64,000 nucleotides of DNA, from positions 52,781-116,780 of the forward strand of contig CAZOOK010000018.1 in the NCBI GenBank assembly GCA_964581385.1, written 5' to 3'. Position numbers and translations under genes: made by a program. Shown here piece by piece: positions 16,155 through 25,056 of this stretch (positions are counted from its first letter, which is position 1; the number at the start of each line of letters is the position of its first letter). The DNA comes from CAZOOK01 sp964581385. Its GTDB lineage: Bacteria; Pseudomonadota; Gammaproteobacteria; Nevskiales; Nevskiaceae. Under the pieces are notes generated by a model. That model did not search any database and had not been told where the DNA came from. It saw nothing but the letters and a program-made list of their open reading frames with translations.

Positions 16155-18523
16155 AGAATGTCGAAAAGCGGATTGAAAAGACGCGCGACCGCTATGTCGG
16201 GCAGCTCGCGGATTTTTTGATCGGCCGGCGCCACCTGCTGGCGGCGGTGTTTACCGCGCTAACGATCTTCTTCGGCTATAGCGCCACCAAAGTGCAGCTC
16301 GATCCGGGATTCCTCAAGTTGATCCCGGTACAGCATCCGTATATGAAGACGATGATGGAGTACATGCGCGTCTTCCCGGGTGCAAACAAAATCCTCGTGA
16401 ATCTGCACTGGAAAGGAAAGGGGGACATCTACAATCCGGAATTCATGGATGCCCTGCGCAAGGCGACGGATGATGTGTTTTTCATCCCAGGCATGAATCG
16501 CATCCACGTTTCATCGATTTTCACTGCAAATAATCGGTATACCGAGGTCGTTGAGGACGGATTCAAGGGTGCTCCGATCGTTCCCGCCGAATTTTCGGCG
16601 ACACCGGAACAGCTCGCGCAGGTGCGCAGCAACGTCGAGCACTCGGGGTTGATTGGGCAGATCGTCGCCAACGACCAGAAGAGCGCGATGATTCAGGGCG
16701 ATCTCCAGGATTACGATTCCGAGACCGGCGGCAAGATCAATTACTTCGAAGTGATTAAGCGGCTCGATAAGATCCGCGCGCAGTACACCACGGGTGATAT
16801 CGAAGCCAACGTCATCGGTTTTCCAAAACTGATCGGCGACGTCATGAAGGGCCTGTTCGGGGTTTTCGTCTTTTTCGGCCTCGCGTTTGTCATCACGATG
16901 ATCCTACTGTATGGGTATTCGCGGTCGATCCGCCTCACGCTGACAGCACTGGTCGTGGCGCTATTGCCGGTACTCTGGCTGATCGGTACGTTGCCGCTCA
17001 TCGGTTTCGGCATCGATCCGATGTCGATCCTGGTCCCGTTTCTGATTTTCTCGATCGGTGTCTCGCACGCGGTGCAGATGACCAATGCATGGCGCCAGGA
17101 AGTCGTGGCCGGTGCCAGCGCCGTCGAGGCCTCGCATGCCGCGTTCCGCAAGTTGTTCATCCCCGGTGCCGTAGCGCTGATCACCAATGCGCTGGGTTTC
17201 GCGGTCATCATGCTGATCGATATCCCCATCGTTCGGGAGCTGGGCATTACGGCCTGTCTTGGCGTGCTGCTGATGGTTATCACCAACAAGGTGATCCTGC
17301 CGATTCTTCTGACCCACATCCGGCTTGAGGAATCCAGCCGCCGCCACACGGAAATACGAAAATCCAAGGGATCCGCAGCGATCTGGACGTCGATTTCCCG
17401 GTGCGCGGAGCCTCGTTACGCGATTCACACTTTCGTGGTATGTCTGCTGACGCTTGCGGTAACGACGGTATTGTCGCGCGGTCTGGTGATTGGGGATCTT
17501 GGACGCGGCGCCCCGGAGTTGCGTCCCAACGCGCAGCTCAATCGCGATATCCAGCAGATCTCCAGCTCGTACGATATCGGCGCGGATGTTTTGAGCGTGA
17601 TCGTCGAGGCCAAGAATTTTGAAGGCGATTCCTGCCTCCATTATCCGGTGATGAATACGATTGATCGCTTCGAGCTATTCCTGCGCGGAGTCGCCGGCGT
17701 GCAGTCGGTGGTCAGCGTCGCGGATACTGCAAAAATCGTTATTTCGGCGTTCAGCGAAGGCAATCCGCGCTGGCGTGCGCTGCCGCGAACCGAATCCGGA
17801 ATGTCGGTCGGTGCCGCCGGCTTCGACCCGGCACTCGGCTTGAACAACGAGAGCTGCCGTGCGATTCAGGTCGCGATTTTCACCAAGGATCATGAAGGCG
17901 CGAGCGTCGCGCATGTGGTCGGTGAAATTAAACGGTATCTTTCCCAGAATCCGCCACCGAGCGGTGTTGCGATCCGATTGGGCAGCGGCAACGTCGGCGT
18001 GATGGCGGCGCAGAACGAAGCGGTCGCCGACGCAGAAGTGAAGATGCTGCTGGCCATCTTCGGGGCGCTGACTCTGCTGTGCTTGCTCACCTTCCGTTCC
18101 TTGACCGCCGTCGTTTGCGTTATGGCGCCGCTGACGATGGTTTCGATCTTCTGCAACGCCTTGATGGCGTCGCTGCACATCGGCCTGGTCGTTACTACCT
18201 TGCCGGTGATCGCGCTCGGCGTCGGCGTCGGGGTCGATTACGGTATTTATATTTTCGAGCGCATTCAGCGCCACATGCACTTCGAGTGTGAATCGTTCCA
18301 CGAAGCGTTTCTCGATGCGATGCATGAGCGCGGTACCGCGGCAGTTTTCACGGCGATCACGATGTCGGTCGCTGTAGGCACCTGGACGCTGTCCTCGTTG
18401 AAATTCCAGGCTGATATGGGCTTGCTGCTGTCGTTCATGTTCCTGGTCAACATGCTCGGCGCGATTTGTCTGCTACCCGCGCTCGGTGCCTGGTTCTTTC
18501 GGCGCAAGAGTAAAGCCATCTGA
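16151..18523 (+). CDS. RND/MMPL-family transporter (HAE3-like)
   Basis: 790 codons, starting with GTG overlapping the previous stop. It has the RND arrangement: an N-terminal membrane helix (about 27-44), a large periplasmic loop, a helix cluster (about 230-400), a second helix and loop, and a second cluster (about 615-785). The repeated cores include PFLIFSIGVSHAVQM in the first half and ALGVGVGVDYGIYIFE in the second. At about 790 residues it is shorter than AcrB-type pumps and fits the hydrophobe transporter (HAE3/MMPL) group, thought to move lipids, hopanoids or hydrophobic compounds. Neither a membrane-fusion protein nor an outer-membrane factor gene is nearby. Confidence 0.88.
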   Translation: MKNVEKRIEKTRDRYVGQLADFLIGRRHLLAAVFTALTIFFGYSATKVQLDPGFLKLIPVQHPYMKTMMEYMRVFPGANKILVNLHWKGKGDIYNPEFMDALRKATDDVFFIPGMNRIHVSSIFTANNRYTEVVEDGFKGAPIVPAEFSATPEQLAQVRSNVEHSGLIGQIVANDQKSAMIQGDLQDYDSETGGKINYFEVIKRLDKIRAQYTTGDIEANVIGFPKLIGDVMKGLFGVFVFFGLAFVITMILLYGYSRSIRLTLTALVVALLPVLWLIGTLPLIGFGIDPMSILVPFLIFSIGVSHAVQMTNAWRQEVVAGASAVEASHAAFRKLFIPGAVALITNALGFAVIMLIDIPIVRELGITACLGVLLMVITNKVILPILLTHIRLEESSRRHTEIRKSKGSAAIWTSISRCAEPRYAIHTFVVCLLTLAVTTVLSRGLVIGDLGRGAPELRPNAQLNRDIQQISSSYDIGADVLSVIVEAKNFEGDSCLHYPVMNTIDRFELFLRGVAGVQSVVSVADTAKIVISAFSEGNPRWRALPRTESGMSVGAAGFDPALGLNNESCRAIQVAIFTKDHEGASVAHVVGEIKRYLSQNPPPSGVAIRLGSGNVGVMAAQNEAVADAEVKMLLAIFGALTLLCLLTFRSLTAVVCVMAPLTMVSIFCNALMASLHIGLVVTTLPVIALGVGVGVDYGIYIFERIQRHMHFECESFHEAFLDAMHERGTAAVFTAITMSVAVGTWTLSSLKFQADMGLLLSFMFLVNMLGAICLLPALGAWFFRRKSKAI

Positions 18524-18557
18524 GCGGACGGAGCTGTCTGAGAGCGCAGCGGGATTT

Positions 18558-18577
18558 CTACTTAAAATATTAAGTAG
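18558..18577. promoter_or_regulatory. 20-bp inverted repeat upstream of SDR gene
   Basis: CTACTTAA-AATA-TTAAGTAG: perfect 8-base arms around a 4-base centre, 96 bases before the SDR start at 18674. It differs from the AAAACATTT sites further right. It may be an operator; no T-run suggests a terminator for the transporter gene. Confidence 0.5.
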
Positions 18578-18673
18578 CAGTTGCAATAGCGGTTCGAGGA
18601 ATGAGATTTTCGGCACTTCGTCACACAGTGTGCTGCGCCAGAAAAATCGGGATTTGAATGGAGGAGTGTGTTA

Positions 18674-19540
18674 ATGAAACAGGCATTTATCACCGGCGCA
18701 AACGTGGGGCAGGCCAATTTGCTGACCAAGCGGCTCGCGGCTCGCGGCTGGCATGTATTCGCCGGCGTGCTGCCCGGTGCTCCGACCGATCTCGTCAACA
18801 GTGCCAACGTCACGCTGGTCGATCAGGATGTGTCTAGTGACGAATCCGTTCGCAAGAGTGCGGAGATCGTCCGGAAAGCACTCGGCGATCAGGGTCTGGA
18901 TATGCTGATGAATGTCGCCGGTGTTGCCAATATCGCGACTGGGGTGATCGAGGGAGTGAAGATCGACGAAGTGCGCCGCATCTTCGAAATCAATGCGTTC
19001 GGTCATCTGCGCGTGATTCAGGGTTTCCTGCCGATGCTGCGCAAGGCAAAGCCTGCGGCACGCATCGTCAACTATAGCTCCGGCGCAATTCTCGCGAATC
19101 CGGTTGGCGCCGGCTCGTACAACATGACCAAGCATGCGATCCACGGTCTGACTTTGACGCTGCGCCATGAAATGGCGCCCTTCGGTATCCAGGTCACATC
19201 GATCATTCCAGGCGGGGTTCTCACCGGCATGTCGGCCAATTCGCACGAGAATACGAAGAAGACTTGGAATTTACAGTCCGAAGAGGTCCGCAGGGTCTAC
19301 GAGCCGCATTTGGGCAAAGTGATGATGCAGGTGCTGCCTGACATGCTTGAAAAGAATGGTAACAGTCCGGAGTACGCGGTCGATGAAACCATGAAGGTCC
19401 TCGATCTGCACAAATGGAAGCCGTGCTATTACATCGGCCGTGACGTAAAGCCCATGGGGTTGTTGCGACGCTTGCTGTCGGATAGTCAGCTCGAATCAAT
19501 CATGCGCTCCACGTTCAAGATTCCCACCGCGAAAGCTTGA
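18674..19540 (+). CDS. SDR family oxidoreductase (retinol/17-beta-hydroxysteroid dehydrogenase-like)
   Basis: 288 codons from ATG 18674, with GGAGGAG seven bases upstream. The Rossmann start is atypical: the glycine motif is TGANVGQAN, where most SDRs have TGxxxGxG. The sequence NVAGVAN and the active site YNMTK are present, followed by the LRHEMAPFGIQVTSIIPGG region seen in vertebrate-like retinol or 17-beta-hydroxysteroid dehydrogenases. The unusual glycine motif suggests altered cofactor binding. It stands between the transporter and the P450 gene and is the first gene of the redox-rich island. Substrate unknown. Confidence 0.8.
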   Translation: MKQAFITGANVGQANLLTKRLAARGWHVFAGVLPGAPTDLVNSANVTLVDQDVSSDESVRKSAEIVRKALGDQGLDMLMNVAGVANIATGVIEGVKIDEVRRIFEINAFGHLRVIQGFLPMLRKAKPAARIVNYSSGAILANPVGAGSYNMTKHAIHGLTLTLRHEMAPFGIQVTSIIPGGVLTGMSANSHENTKKTWNLQSEEVRRVYEPHLGKVMMQVLPDMLEKNGNSPEYAVDETMKVLDLHKWKPCYYIGRDVKPMGLLRRLLSDSQLESIMRSTFKIPTAKA

Positions 19541-19705
19541 TCTTCTGCCGCCACCCAAGGCTCTTCGTGGAGCGTGCCGATCTGTACGGATCTTTGGCAA
19601 AGTCTTGCTTAGAAAATGGGTTGCTCCCGTAAGAGCCCGCTGGTCAGCAGGGCATCGATATTCATCATGTCGAGGATTTACTGAAAGTCGCGCTCGTCGC
19701 GATAG

Positions 19706-20959
19706 TCATCGATGGTGAAATCGCATGCATAGCGAGGTCATGCTGGTAATGGCGGCGTAAGGCAGCCATTCAATGTGATCCTGCAGAAGCTCGATGTGTT
19801 TTATTCGACTACTGATCACTTCAAAGAATGCTTGCAGTTGCGCCCGCGCCAGAGCCTGTCCGAGACAAAAGTGGGAACCCAGACTAAAGGTAAAATGGCG
19901 CTGCGGAGCGCGTAACACATCCAATTCGTCCGGTCGTGCGAAGACCCGGGGATCACGATTAGGTGCTGGGATTGGAACGATGACGGGCTCCCCCTCGGCA
20001 AAACGTACTCCGCAGAATTCGACATCGAACTTTGCAAGCTTATTGGCAATCAAGGTATTCGGAGGGTACAAACGTAGATTTTCTTCAGTGAACGCTTCTA
20101 CGCGTTCCGGTTCAGTGCGTAGAGTGTTCAGCAGGTCGGGATGTCGTGCGAGCAAAAGCAGGCCAGTGGCCATCGAACTCGCCGTCGATTCGGTTGCACC
20201 GATGAATAAATTCAGGAATAGGACGATGACCTCGTCTTCGGTGAGAGTCTGATCCTCCTCTTTAACTTCCAGCAGGCGTGCCAGCATGTCGTTATGCGGC
20301 CTGAGCCGTCGTTCGCGAATTTGCGTGGCCACGAAAGCCAGCAGTTCCGAAAATATGGCATTCGATTGTTCGACAGTCTGGGCCGAAACTTCGCGGCCAA
20401 ATGCTTTGGCTTGACCTTCGCGGACCAAGGAGTCAACGTGGGCACGTTCGCTTTCATCGATGCCCAGATACTCGCCGATGACGTCAAGGGGTAGACGCGC
20501 CGTGATGGTGGGCAGTGCATCAAAGTCCTTGTCGAATAGCGATGTGAGTATGGATGGAAGTCGGCGCTTTACGATGTCGCGCACGAATTGTACGTGATGA
20601 CTTCCGAGCGCTTTTCCAACCAGGCTGCGTATGCGCAAATGCTGTGGCCCGTTAAGGGCACCCAAGGCTTGGCGGCGAAAGTCATAGAGCGCGTCTCCTG
20701 GTTTGAAACCGCGGCGAGCGAGTAATGAACTTCCTTCGTTTATGAACTTTCCAGACAGCATCAATTCGCCAACATCGGCGTGCCGCAAAATGACTTTGGT
20801 GCCATCATTGGTCACAGCGACTCGTGTGCGTTCGCGCAAATCCGACAGAGTGGGAAACGGATCCTGCCAGAACTGGGGATCGCGCAAATCGAGTTTAGGT
20901 AATTTCATGGCCTGGTTCCGGTAAAGACTCGCTCCGAGGGCGGATGCTGATTGATCCAT
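19706..20959 (-). CDS. Cytochrome P450
   Basis: 417 codons. The I-helix oxygen-activation motif GATEST is at about 254-259, the ExxR of the K-helix at Glu293-Arg296, and the heme loop FSLGSHFCLG with ligand Cys365. It is a soluble bacterial class I P450, needing a ferredoxin and a reductase. An alternative ATG at 20908 (MKLPKLDL) is equally plausible as the start; neither has a good ribosome site. Candidate redox partners are the [2Fe-2S] ferredoxin at 32626 and the flavoprotein fusion at 28931. It is divergent from the SnoaL-like gene. Base composition around 19.7-21.6 kb looks more AT-rich than neighbours. Confidence 0.95.
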   Translation of the reverse strand: MDQSASALGASLYRNQAMKLPKLDLRDPQFWQDPFPTLSDLRERTRVAVTNDGTKVILRHADVGELMLSGKFINEGSSLLARRGFKPGDALYDFRRQALGALNGPQHLRIRSLVGKALGSHHVQFVRDIVKRRLPSILTSLFDKDFDALPTITARLPLDVIGEYLGIDESERAHVDSLVREGQAKAFGREVSAQTVEQSNAIFSELLAFVATQIRERRLRPHNDMLARLLEVKEEDQTLTEDEVIVLFLNLFIGATESTASSMATGLLLLARHPDLLNTLRTEPERVEAFTEENLRLYPPNTLIANKLAKFDVEFCGVRFAEGEPVIVPIPAPNRDPRVFARPDELDVLRAPQRHFTFSLGSHFCLGQALARAQLQAFFEVISSRIKHIELLQDHIEWLPYAAITSMTSLCMRFHHR

Positions 20960-21147
20960 ATTCGTCGAAGACCACTGAGCCTATGAGCCTATGCGATTTC
21001 CGAATAAAAACCAATGTTGTATTGACATGATAGTAAAGATATGAGAGTAAATGAATGGGAAGCAATGAGACGCAATGAATCGCTCGTGCTCAGCTTGAGC
21101 TTCGTTATCGCCGATGCACAGAACACGCGTCTCGGGGGGAAATCATA

Positions 21148-21564
21148 ATGTTGGAACAGGAAAACAAGCAGAGGGTGCGTGCTTTCATTGAGGCGCTTAA
21201 TCGTGGCGATGTCGCTGCCATCGCGAGTGCTTATGCTGAAGATGGCTACTGTTTGACGATGGGAAACACGCTGATCTCCGGAAAATCGGGTAAAGCTGAG
21301 ATCATGAAGGCAGCAGGCATGATTTTTCAGGCCTTTCCGAAGGGCATTCATTTTACGATTAATGCTATGACTGCTGAAGGCGAACGGGTTGCCGTCGAGG
21401 CAGAGTCCGAAGGTGTGCACGCATCGGGAAAAAAATACAGCAACCAATACCATTTTCTATTCGAGTTTCGTGGCGGAAAATTGATGGTCCTCAAAGAATA
21501 TATGGATACCGAAAGAGTGACCGAGATTCTGTGCGGCGGCCAACGCCGGGCCGGTAGCGATTAG
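21148..21564 (+). CDS. NTF2/SnoaL-like fold protein
   Basis: 138 codons. The N-terminal helix reads RVRAFIEALNRGD, followed by YAEDGY, and the C-terminal strand LKEYMDTE is typical of SnoaL-like members of the NTF2 superfamily. The family includes ketosteroid isomerases, epoxide hydrolases and polyketide cyclases, so a role on a steroid- or terpene-like substrate is attractive given the adjacent P450. The catalytic residues of ketosteroid isomerase cannot be placed with confidence. GGGGGGAAA precedes the start. Next to it, in the same direction, is an epimerase-like gene. Confidence 0.75.
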   Translation: MLEQENKQRVRAFIEALNRGDVAAIASAYAEDGYCLTMGNTLISGKSGKAEIMKAAGMIFQAFPKGIHFTINAMTAEGERVAVEAESEGVHASGKKYSNQYHFLFEFRGGKLMVLKEYMDTERVTEILCGGQRRAGSD

Positions 21565-21622
21565 AAAAAGTGCGGTTGGATCACTGCGTGCGGCGCGCGG
21601 TGGCAATAACCCGGAGCAGCTT

Positions 21623-22537
21623 ATGAAGATACTCGTCGTCGGCGGCACGGGTTTGATCGGCGGTCACGTGGCGCTCCACCTGGCACACCAGGGGCATTCA
21701 CCGAGTATTGCCGCCCGTAAGCCACCCGCACCGGCAACGCCGATGGCGAAGCTGCCCTTCATTCAAGGTGACTATCTTGCGGGCGATTTTTCCATAAAAT
21801 CCTTATCGGCTTTCGACGCCCTGGTTTTTGCAGCTGGCAACGACATCCGGCATTTGCCGGAAGGTGTGGGCGAGGAGGCACACTGGCAGCGCGCCAATAT
21901 CGAAGGGATTCCGAAATTTTTCCGATTGGCGCGCGAAGCCGGCATCGGTCGCGCCATCTACGTCGGAAGCTTCTATCCACAGGCCGCTCCGCAGCTGATA
22001 GCACAAAGCGCTTATGTAAGTAGCCGACATCGCGCCGACGAAGGTGTGCGCGCACTGAGCCAGCCTGGTTTTGACGTTTGCAGTGTGAATGCTCCATTCG
22101 TAGTGGGTGTGCTGCCAGGATTGATGGTCCCGGGCTTGGCAGCGCATGCGCACTACGCGCTGGGAAAAATGCCGCAGCTGCCCGCGTTTGCGATACCGGG
22201 CGGGGTGAATTTCATTTCGACAACCAGTCTTTCTGAAGCAATTGCTGGAGCGCTGGAGCGCGGCAGTCCGGGGAATGCCTATCTGGTAGGCGACGAGAAC
22301 CTTTCTTTTCAGGACTATTTCGGCGAGTACTTCCGTGCCGCGGGTGCCAAAACACCTTTGGTAGTCCTCGATCAGGAGCACCCGTTGCTACCGGATTCTA
22401 TCCTCTACGCGGGACGTGGAAACACTTTGTACTATGCTCCCAGCGCAGCTGAAGCGGCCTTGCTCGGCTATCGGCGCAACGATGTGCGGCAGACGTTGCA
22501 CGAGATTCTTGAATTCTACAAGAGGGGCAGTATTTAG
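21623..22537 (+). CDS. NAD(P)-dependent epimerase/dehydratase-like (extended SDR) protein
   Basis: 304 codons. The N-terminal VGGTGLIGGH is the extended-SDR nucleotide motif. The catalytic segment is SAYVSSRHRADEGV, in which the Lys of YxxxK is replaced by Arg (YVSSR), so activity may be altered. The overall pattern resembles 3-beta-hydroxysteroid dehydrogenase or sugar epimerase families. It lies 58 bases after the SnoaL-like gene and converges with the TetR gene. GGAGC precedes the ATG. Substrate unknown. Confidence 0.78.
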   Translation: MKILVVGGTGLIGGHVALHLAHQGHSPSIAARKPPAPATPMAKLPFIQGDYLAGDFSIKSLSAFDALVFAAGNDIRHLPEGVGEEAHWQRANIEGIPKFFRLAREAGIGRAIYVGSFYPQAAPQLIAQSAYVSSRHRADEGVRALSQPGFDVCSVNAPFVVGVLPGLMVPGLAAHAHYALGKMPQLPAFAIPGGVNFISTTSLSEAIAGALERGSPGNAYLVGDENLSFQDYFGEYFRAAGAKTPLVVLDQEHPLLPDSILYAGRGNTLYYAPSAAEAALLGYRRNDVRQTLHEILEFYKRGSI

Positions 22538-22626
22538 CTCAGTCAGGTAAAGCCACGCGAGTGGAGCCTCCATCGAGCACGTGCTCGCCGATCCGTTGCA
22601 GCGACAAAACCTATTGTTAGCAGACT

Positions 22627-23304
22627 CTACATCCCGGTCAGCATGATCAGAAGGGCCATCTTGATCCTTTGCAGGTGATGCGTGATGTTGCGTATCTTCC
22701 GCTCGAAGATCCGTTCGATCGTAAGGCCGGTCATGAAACAGTGGACGAATACCAGCGCTTCCAGAATCCGTTGATCGTCCAGAAGCGAGTCATGGAAGAT
22801 TTCGCGGAGCGTCTTCAAATGTCCGCGGGTCTGCCTTTCTTCCCACATGGATGGCGCTTCATGATTATCGAAGCCGCGTGCCGCAAGCAGGATTTCCAGC
22901 GTCGCCAGATACAGGTCATCCTGATAGTGCTGCCACATGCGGTCCACGAAGAGATTGACGCGATCGGCCAGTGAACCCGTGCGCAGGCGTTCATCGGACA
23001 TCAGCGCAACGAACTTCTCATGCGACATTTCCATGATCGCTTCGAGGATGTCTTCTTTCGAGCCGAAGTGATGCTGGGCTGCACCCCAAGTAATGCCGGC
23101 CCGTTCTGCGATCTTGCTCGAACTCGCGGCCGCGAAGCCGCCTTCCTTGATCAGTGAAACGACGGCATTGATGATATTTTCGCGCGTCCGGCGGGCTTTC
23201 AGCGCCTGCTTTCCGAGCGGCACCTTTACTTTCGCCACATCATTCGCCGATTGGTCATGGGGTTCGGATTGCTGCAGAGATTTTGACAGCCGGATTGCAC
23301 GCAT
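22627..23304 (-). CDS. TetR/AcrR family transcriptional regulator
   Basis: 225 codons from ATG 23304, chosen because it lies 17 bases after the upstream flavoprotein stop; a longer in-frame extension would overlap that gene. The N-terminal helix-turn-helix reads RRTRENIINAVVSLIKEGG, followed by ITWGAAQHHFGSKEDIL, classical for TetR. The C-terminal ligand domain is diverged. It is the last gene of a minus-strand operon (PQQ dehydrogenase, flavoprotein, TetR). The three 24-bp AAAACATTT-N6-AAATGTTTT sites at 27264, 27423 and 30368 are good candidates for its operators, which would make it autoregulatory. The effector would be a pathway acyl-CoA or steroid-like intermediate; this is inference. 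Confidence 0.9.
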   Translation of the reverse strand: MRAIRLSKSLQQSEPHDQSANDVAKVKVPLGKQALKARRTRENIINAVVSLIKEGGFAAASSSKIAERAGITWGAAQHHFGSKEDILEAIMEMSHEKFVALMSDERLRTGSLADRVNLFVDRMWQHYQDDLYLATLEILLAARGFDNHEAPSMWEERQTRGHLKTLREIFHDSLLDDQRILEALVFVHCFMTGLTIERIFERKIRNITHHLQRIKMALLIMLTGM

Positions 23305-23321
23305 CGATTGAGAGTCAGATT

Positions 23322-25031
23322 TTAACGTGCCGCTTGCGCTACGCCGCCACAGACATGTTCGGCCGCGAGAAAACCGAAAGTCATCGCCGGTCCCAATGTC
23401 GCGCCCGCGCCCGGATAGTAACGGCCGGTTACCGATGCCGAGCAATTGCCGATCGCATAAAGCCCTTTGATGGGGACCCCTTTCGTATCGAGCACCTGCG
23501 CATGTTCGTTCGTCGCCAGACCACCCTTGGTGCCGATGTCGCCGGGGAAGGTTTCAATCGCATAGAACGGGCCTTCCCGCAGCGGTGCAAGGCATGGGTT
23601 CGGCTGTACGCGCACATCGCCATAAATCAGATCGTAGCTGTTTTCGCCACGCTGAAAATCCTCGTCCTTGCCGTTTTTCGCAAAGGTGTTGAAACGGTTG
23701 ACGCTGTCGGTGAGCCCTTTGGGATCAACGCCTATTGCACGTGCGAGCACATCAAGGCTGTGGGCTGTTTTGAGCAGGTTGTTCTTGACGTATGAAGGCT
23801 GCAACCAGTTCAGGTGCATGCCGCCAGGCAGCAACGGTCCGAACGGATACTCACGCTTATAGCGCGAATCGAAAATCAGGTAGGCGGGCAGATTGCCGGG
23901 CTTGTGCATTGCCTGCACGGCGGTGGTGTACGCCACCGACTCGTTGAAGAATCTCTGGCCGGCGCGGTTGACGATGATACAGCCGGGCATCGAACGTTCG
24001 GCGAAGAGCATGCGGGCGCGGTCTTCTTGATCCAGCGAGATCGTTGGTCCCCACCAAGCCTCGTCGAGCAGCGCGGTGCTTGCGCCGATAGTTTGTGCCG
24101 CCACCAACATGTCACCGGTATTGGTCGGATTGGCAGCGGACCAGCGCGTCTTGGTCGGTTTCGGCAGATATTTTTCGCGCAGCGCCTGATTGTGCTCGAA
24201 GCCGCCGGAGCCGAGGATGACGCCGCGCTTGGTTTGAATCGAAACAACTTTCCCGTCACGCTTGACCTTGACACCGGCGATCGCGCCGCTGCCGTCGACG
24301 ATCAATTCCGTGGCGGGGCAGTTAAGCCATAGCGGAACGTTGTGATCGAGCAGTGATTTCCGCAGGCGACCGATCAGCGCATTGCCCATGGTCAAGCGGC
24401 GCGAGCGTTTCGATTTGAAACGCCACGGTAGATCGAGGAAGTAGGCAAAAGCGAGCTTCAGCAGAACCTTGAACCAGCCCGGCGCTTTGCTCAGCAGGAT
24501 TGCGCCTTCCGTATTGCTGTAACCCATCAGTCCGAGCACGCGCGTTTGCTGGTGCGGTTCCTGCAGATTGAGGAATTCGTCGCCAAGCTCCTGAGCCGTG
24601 TAAGGCTGCGGATCGATTGTGCGCGCGCCTTTCTTGGAACCGGGCAGATGCTGGTAATAATCGGCGTAGTACCCCATGGCCTGGAATTCAAGGCGGGAAT
24701 TGTCGACCACCCAGCGCAGCATGCGGGCCGCGTTCTTCACATAGGAGACGACATTGTTCTCCGGTACGTCGGCGCCGGTCAGCGCTTGCATGTAGCGCAT
24801 CGCATCCTCGTAAGAATCCTCGATCCCGCACGCGGCCATCAGATGATTGACGGGTATCCACAACGCACCGCCGGCGGTAGCCGATGTGCCGCCGTAGTGC
24901 GCGCCTTTTTCGACGATGAGCGTGTTGGCGCCGGCATGCGTGGCGCGCAAAGCAGCGGTCATGGCGCCGGCACCGGAGCCGACGACGACGACATCGACGC
25001 TATGGTCCCAGGATTGGTTATTGGTTGTCAT
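23322..25031 (-). CDS. FAD-dependent dehydrogenase, 3-ketosteroid-delta1-dehydrogenase (KstD)-like
   Basis: 569 codons from ATG 25031; an upstream extension would overlap the PQQ gene. The N-terminal FAD motif VVVGSGAGAMTAAL is at about 15-28. The C-terminal stretch YYPGAGATLGPAMTFGFLAAEH matches the end of the KstD/fumarate-reductase flavoprotein family, in which these glycines bind FAD and substrate. KstD introduces a 1,2 double bond in ring A of 3-ketosteroids; related members act on other cyclic ketones. It is 25 bases downstream of the PQQ dehydrogenase gene and 17 bases upstream of the TetR gene. A paralogue of the same superfamily lies at 36437. Steroid specificity is unproven. Confidence 0.85.
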   Translation of the reverse strand: MTTNNQSWDHSVDVVVVGSGAGAMTAALRATHAGANTLIVEKGAHYGGTSATAGGALWIPVNHLMAACGIEDSYEDAMRYMQALTGADVPENNVVSYVKNAARMLRWVVDNSRLEFQAMGYYADYYQHLPGSKKGARTIDPQPYTAQELGDEFLNLQEPHQQTRVLGLMGYSNTEGAILLSKAPGWFKVLLKLAFAYFLDLPWRFKSKRSRRLTMGNALIGRLRKSLLDHNVPLWLNCPATELIVDGSGAIAGVKVKRDGKVVSIQTKRGVILGSGGFEHNQALREKYLPKPTKTRWSAANPTNTGDMLVAAQTIGASTALLDEAWWGPTISLDQEDRARMLFAERSMPGCIIVNRAGQRFFNESVAYTTAVQAMHKPGNLPAYLIFDSRYKREYPFGPLLPGGMHLNWLQPSYVKNNLLKTAHSLDVLARAIGVDPKGLTDSVNRFNTFAKNGKDEDFQRGENSYDLIYGDVRVQPNPCLAPLREGPFYAIETFPGDIGTKGGLATNEHAQVLDTKGVPIKGLYAIGNCSASVTGRYYPGAGATLGPAMTFGFLAAEHVCGGVAQAAR

Positions 25032-25056
25032 GGCGTTGAGTTGATGCTCGCTTCTG

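Noticed and set aside
21148..21564. Naming the SnoaL-like protein a steroid delta-isomerase
   Set aside because: The fold fits, but the catalytic Tyr and Asp residues of ketosteroid isomerase could not be assigned, so only the fold is reported.
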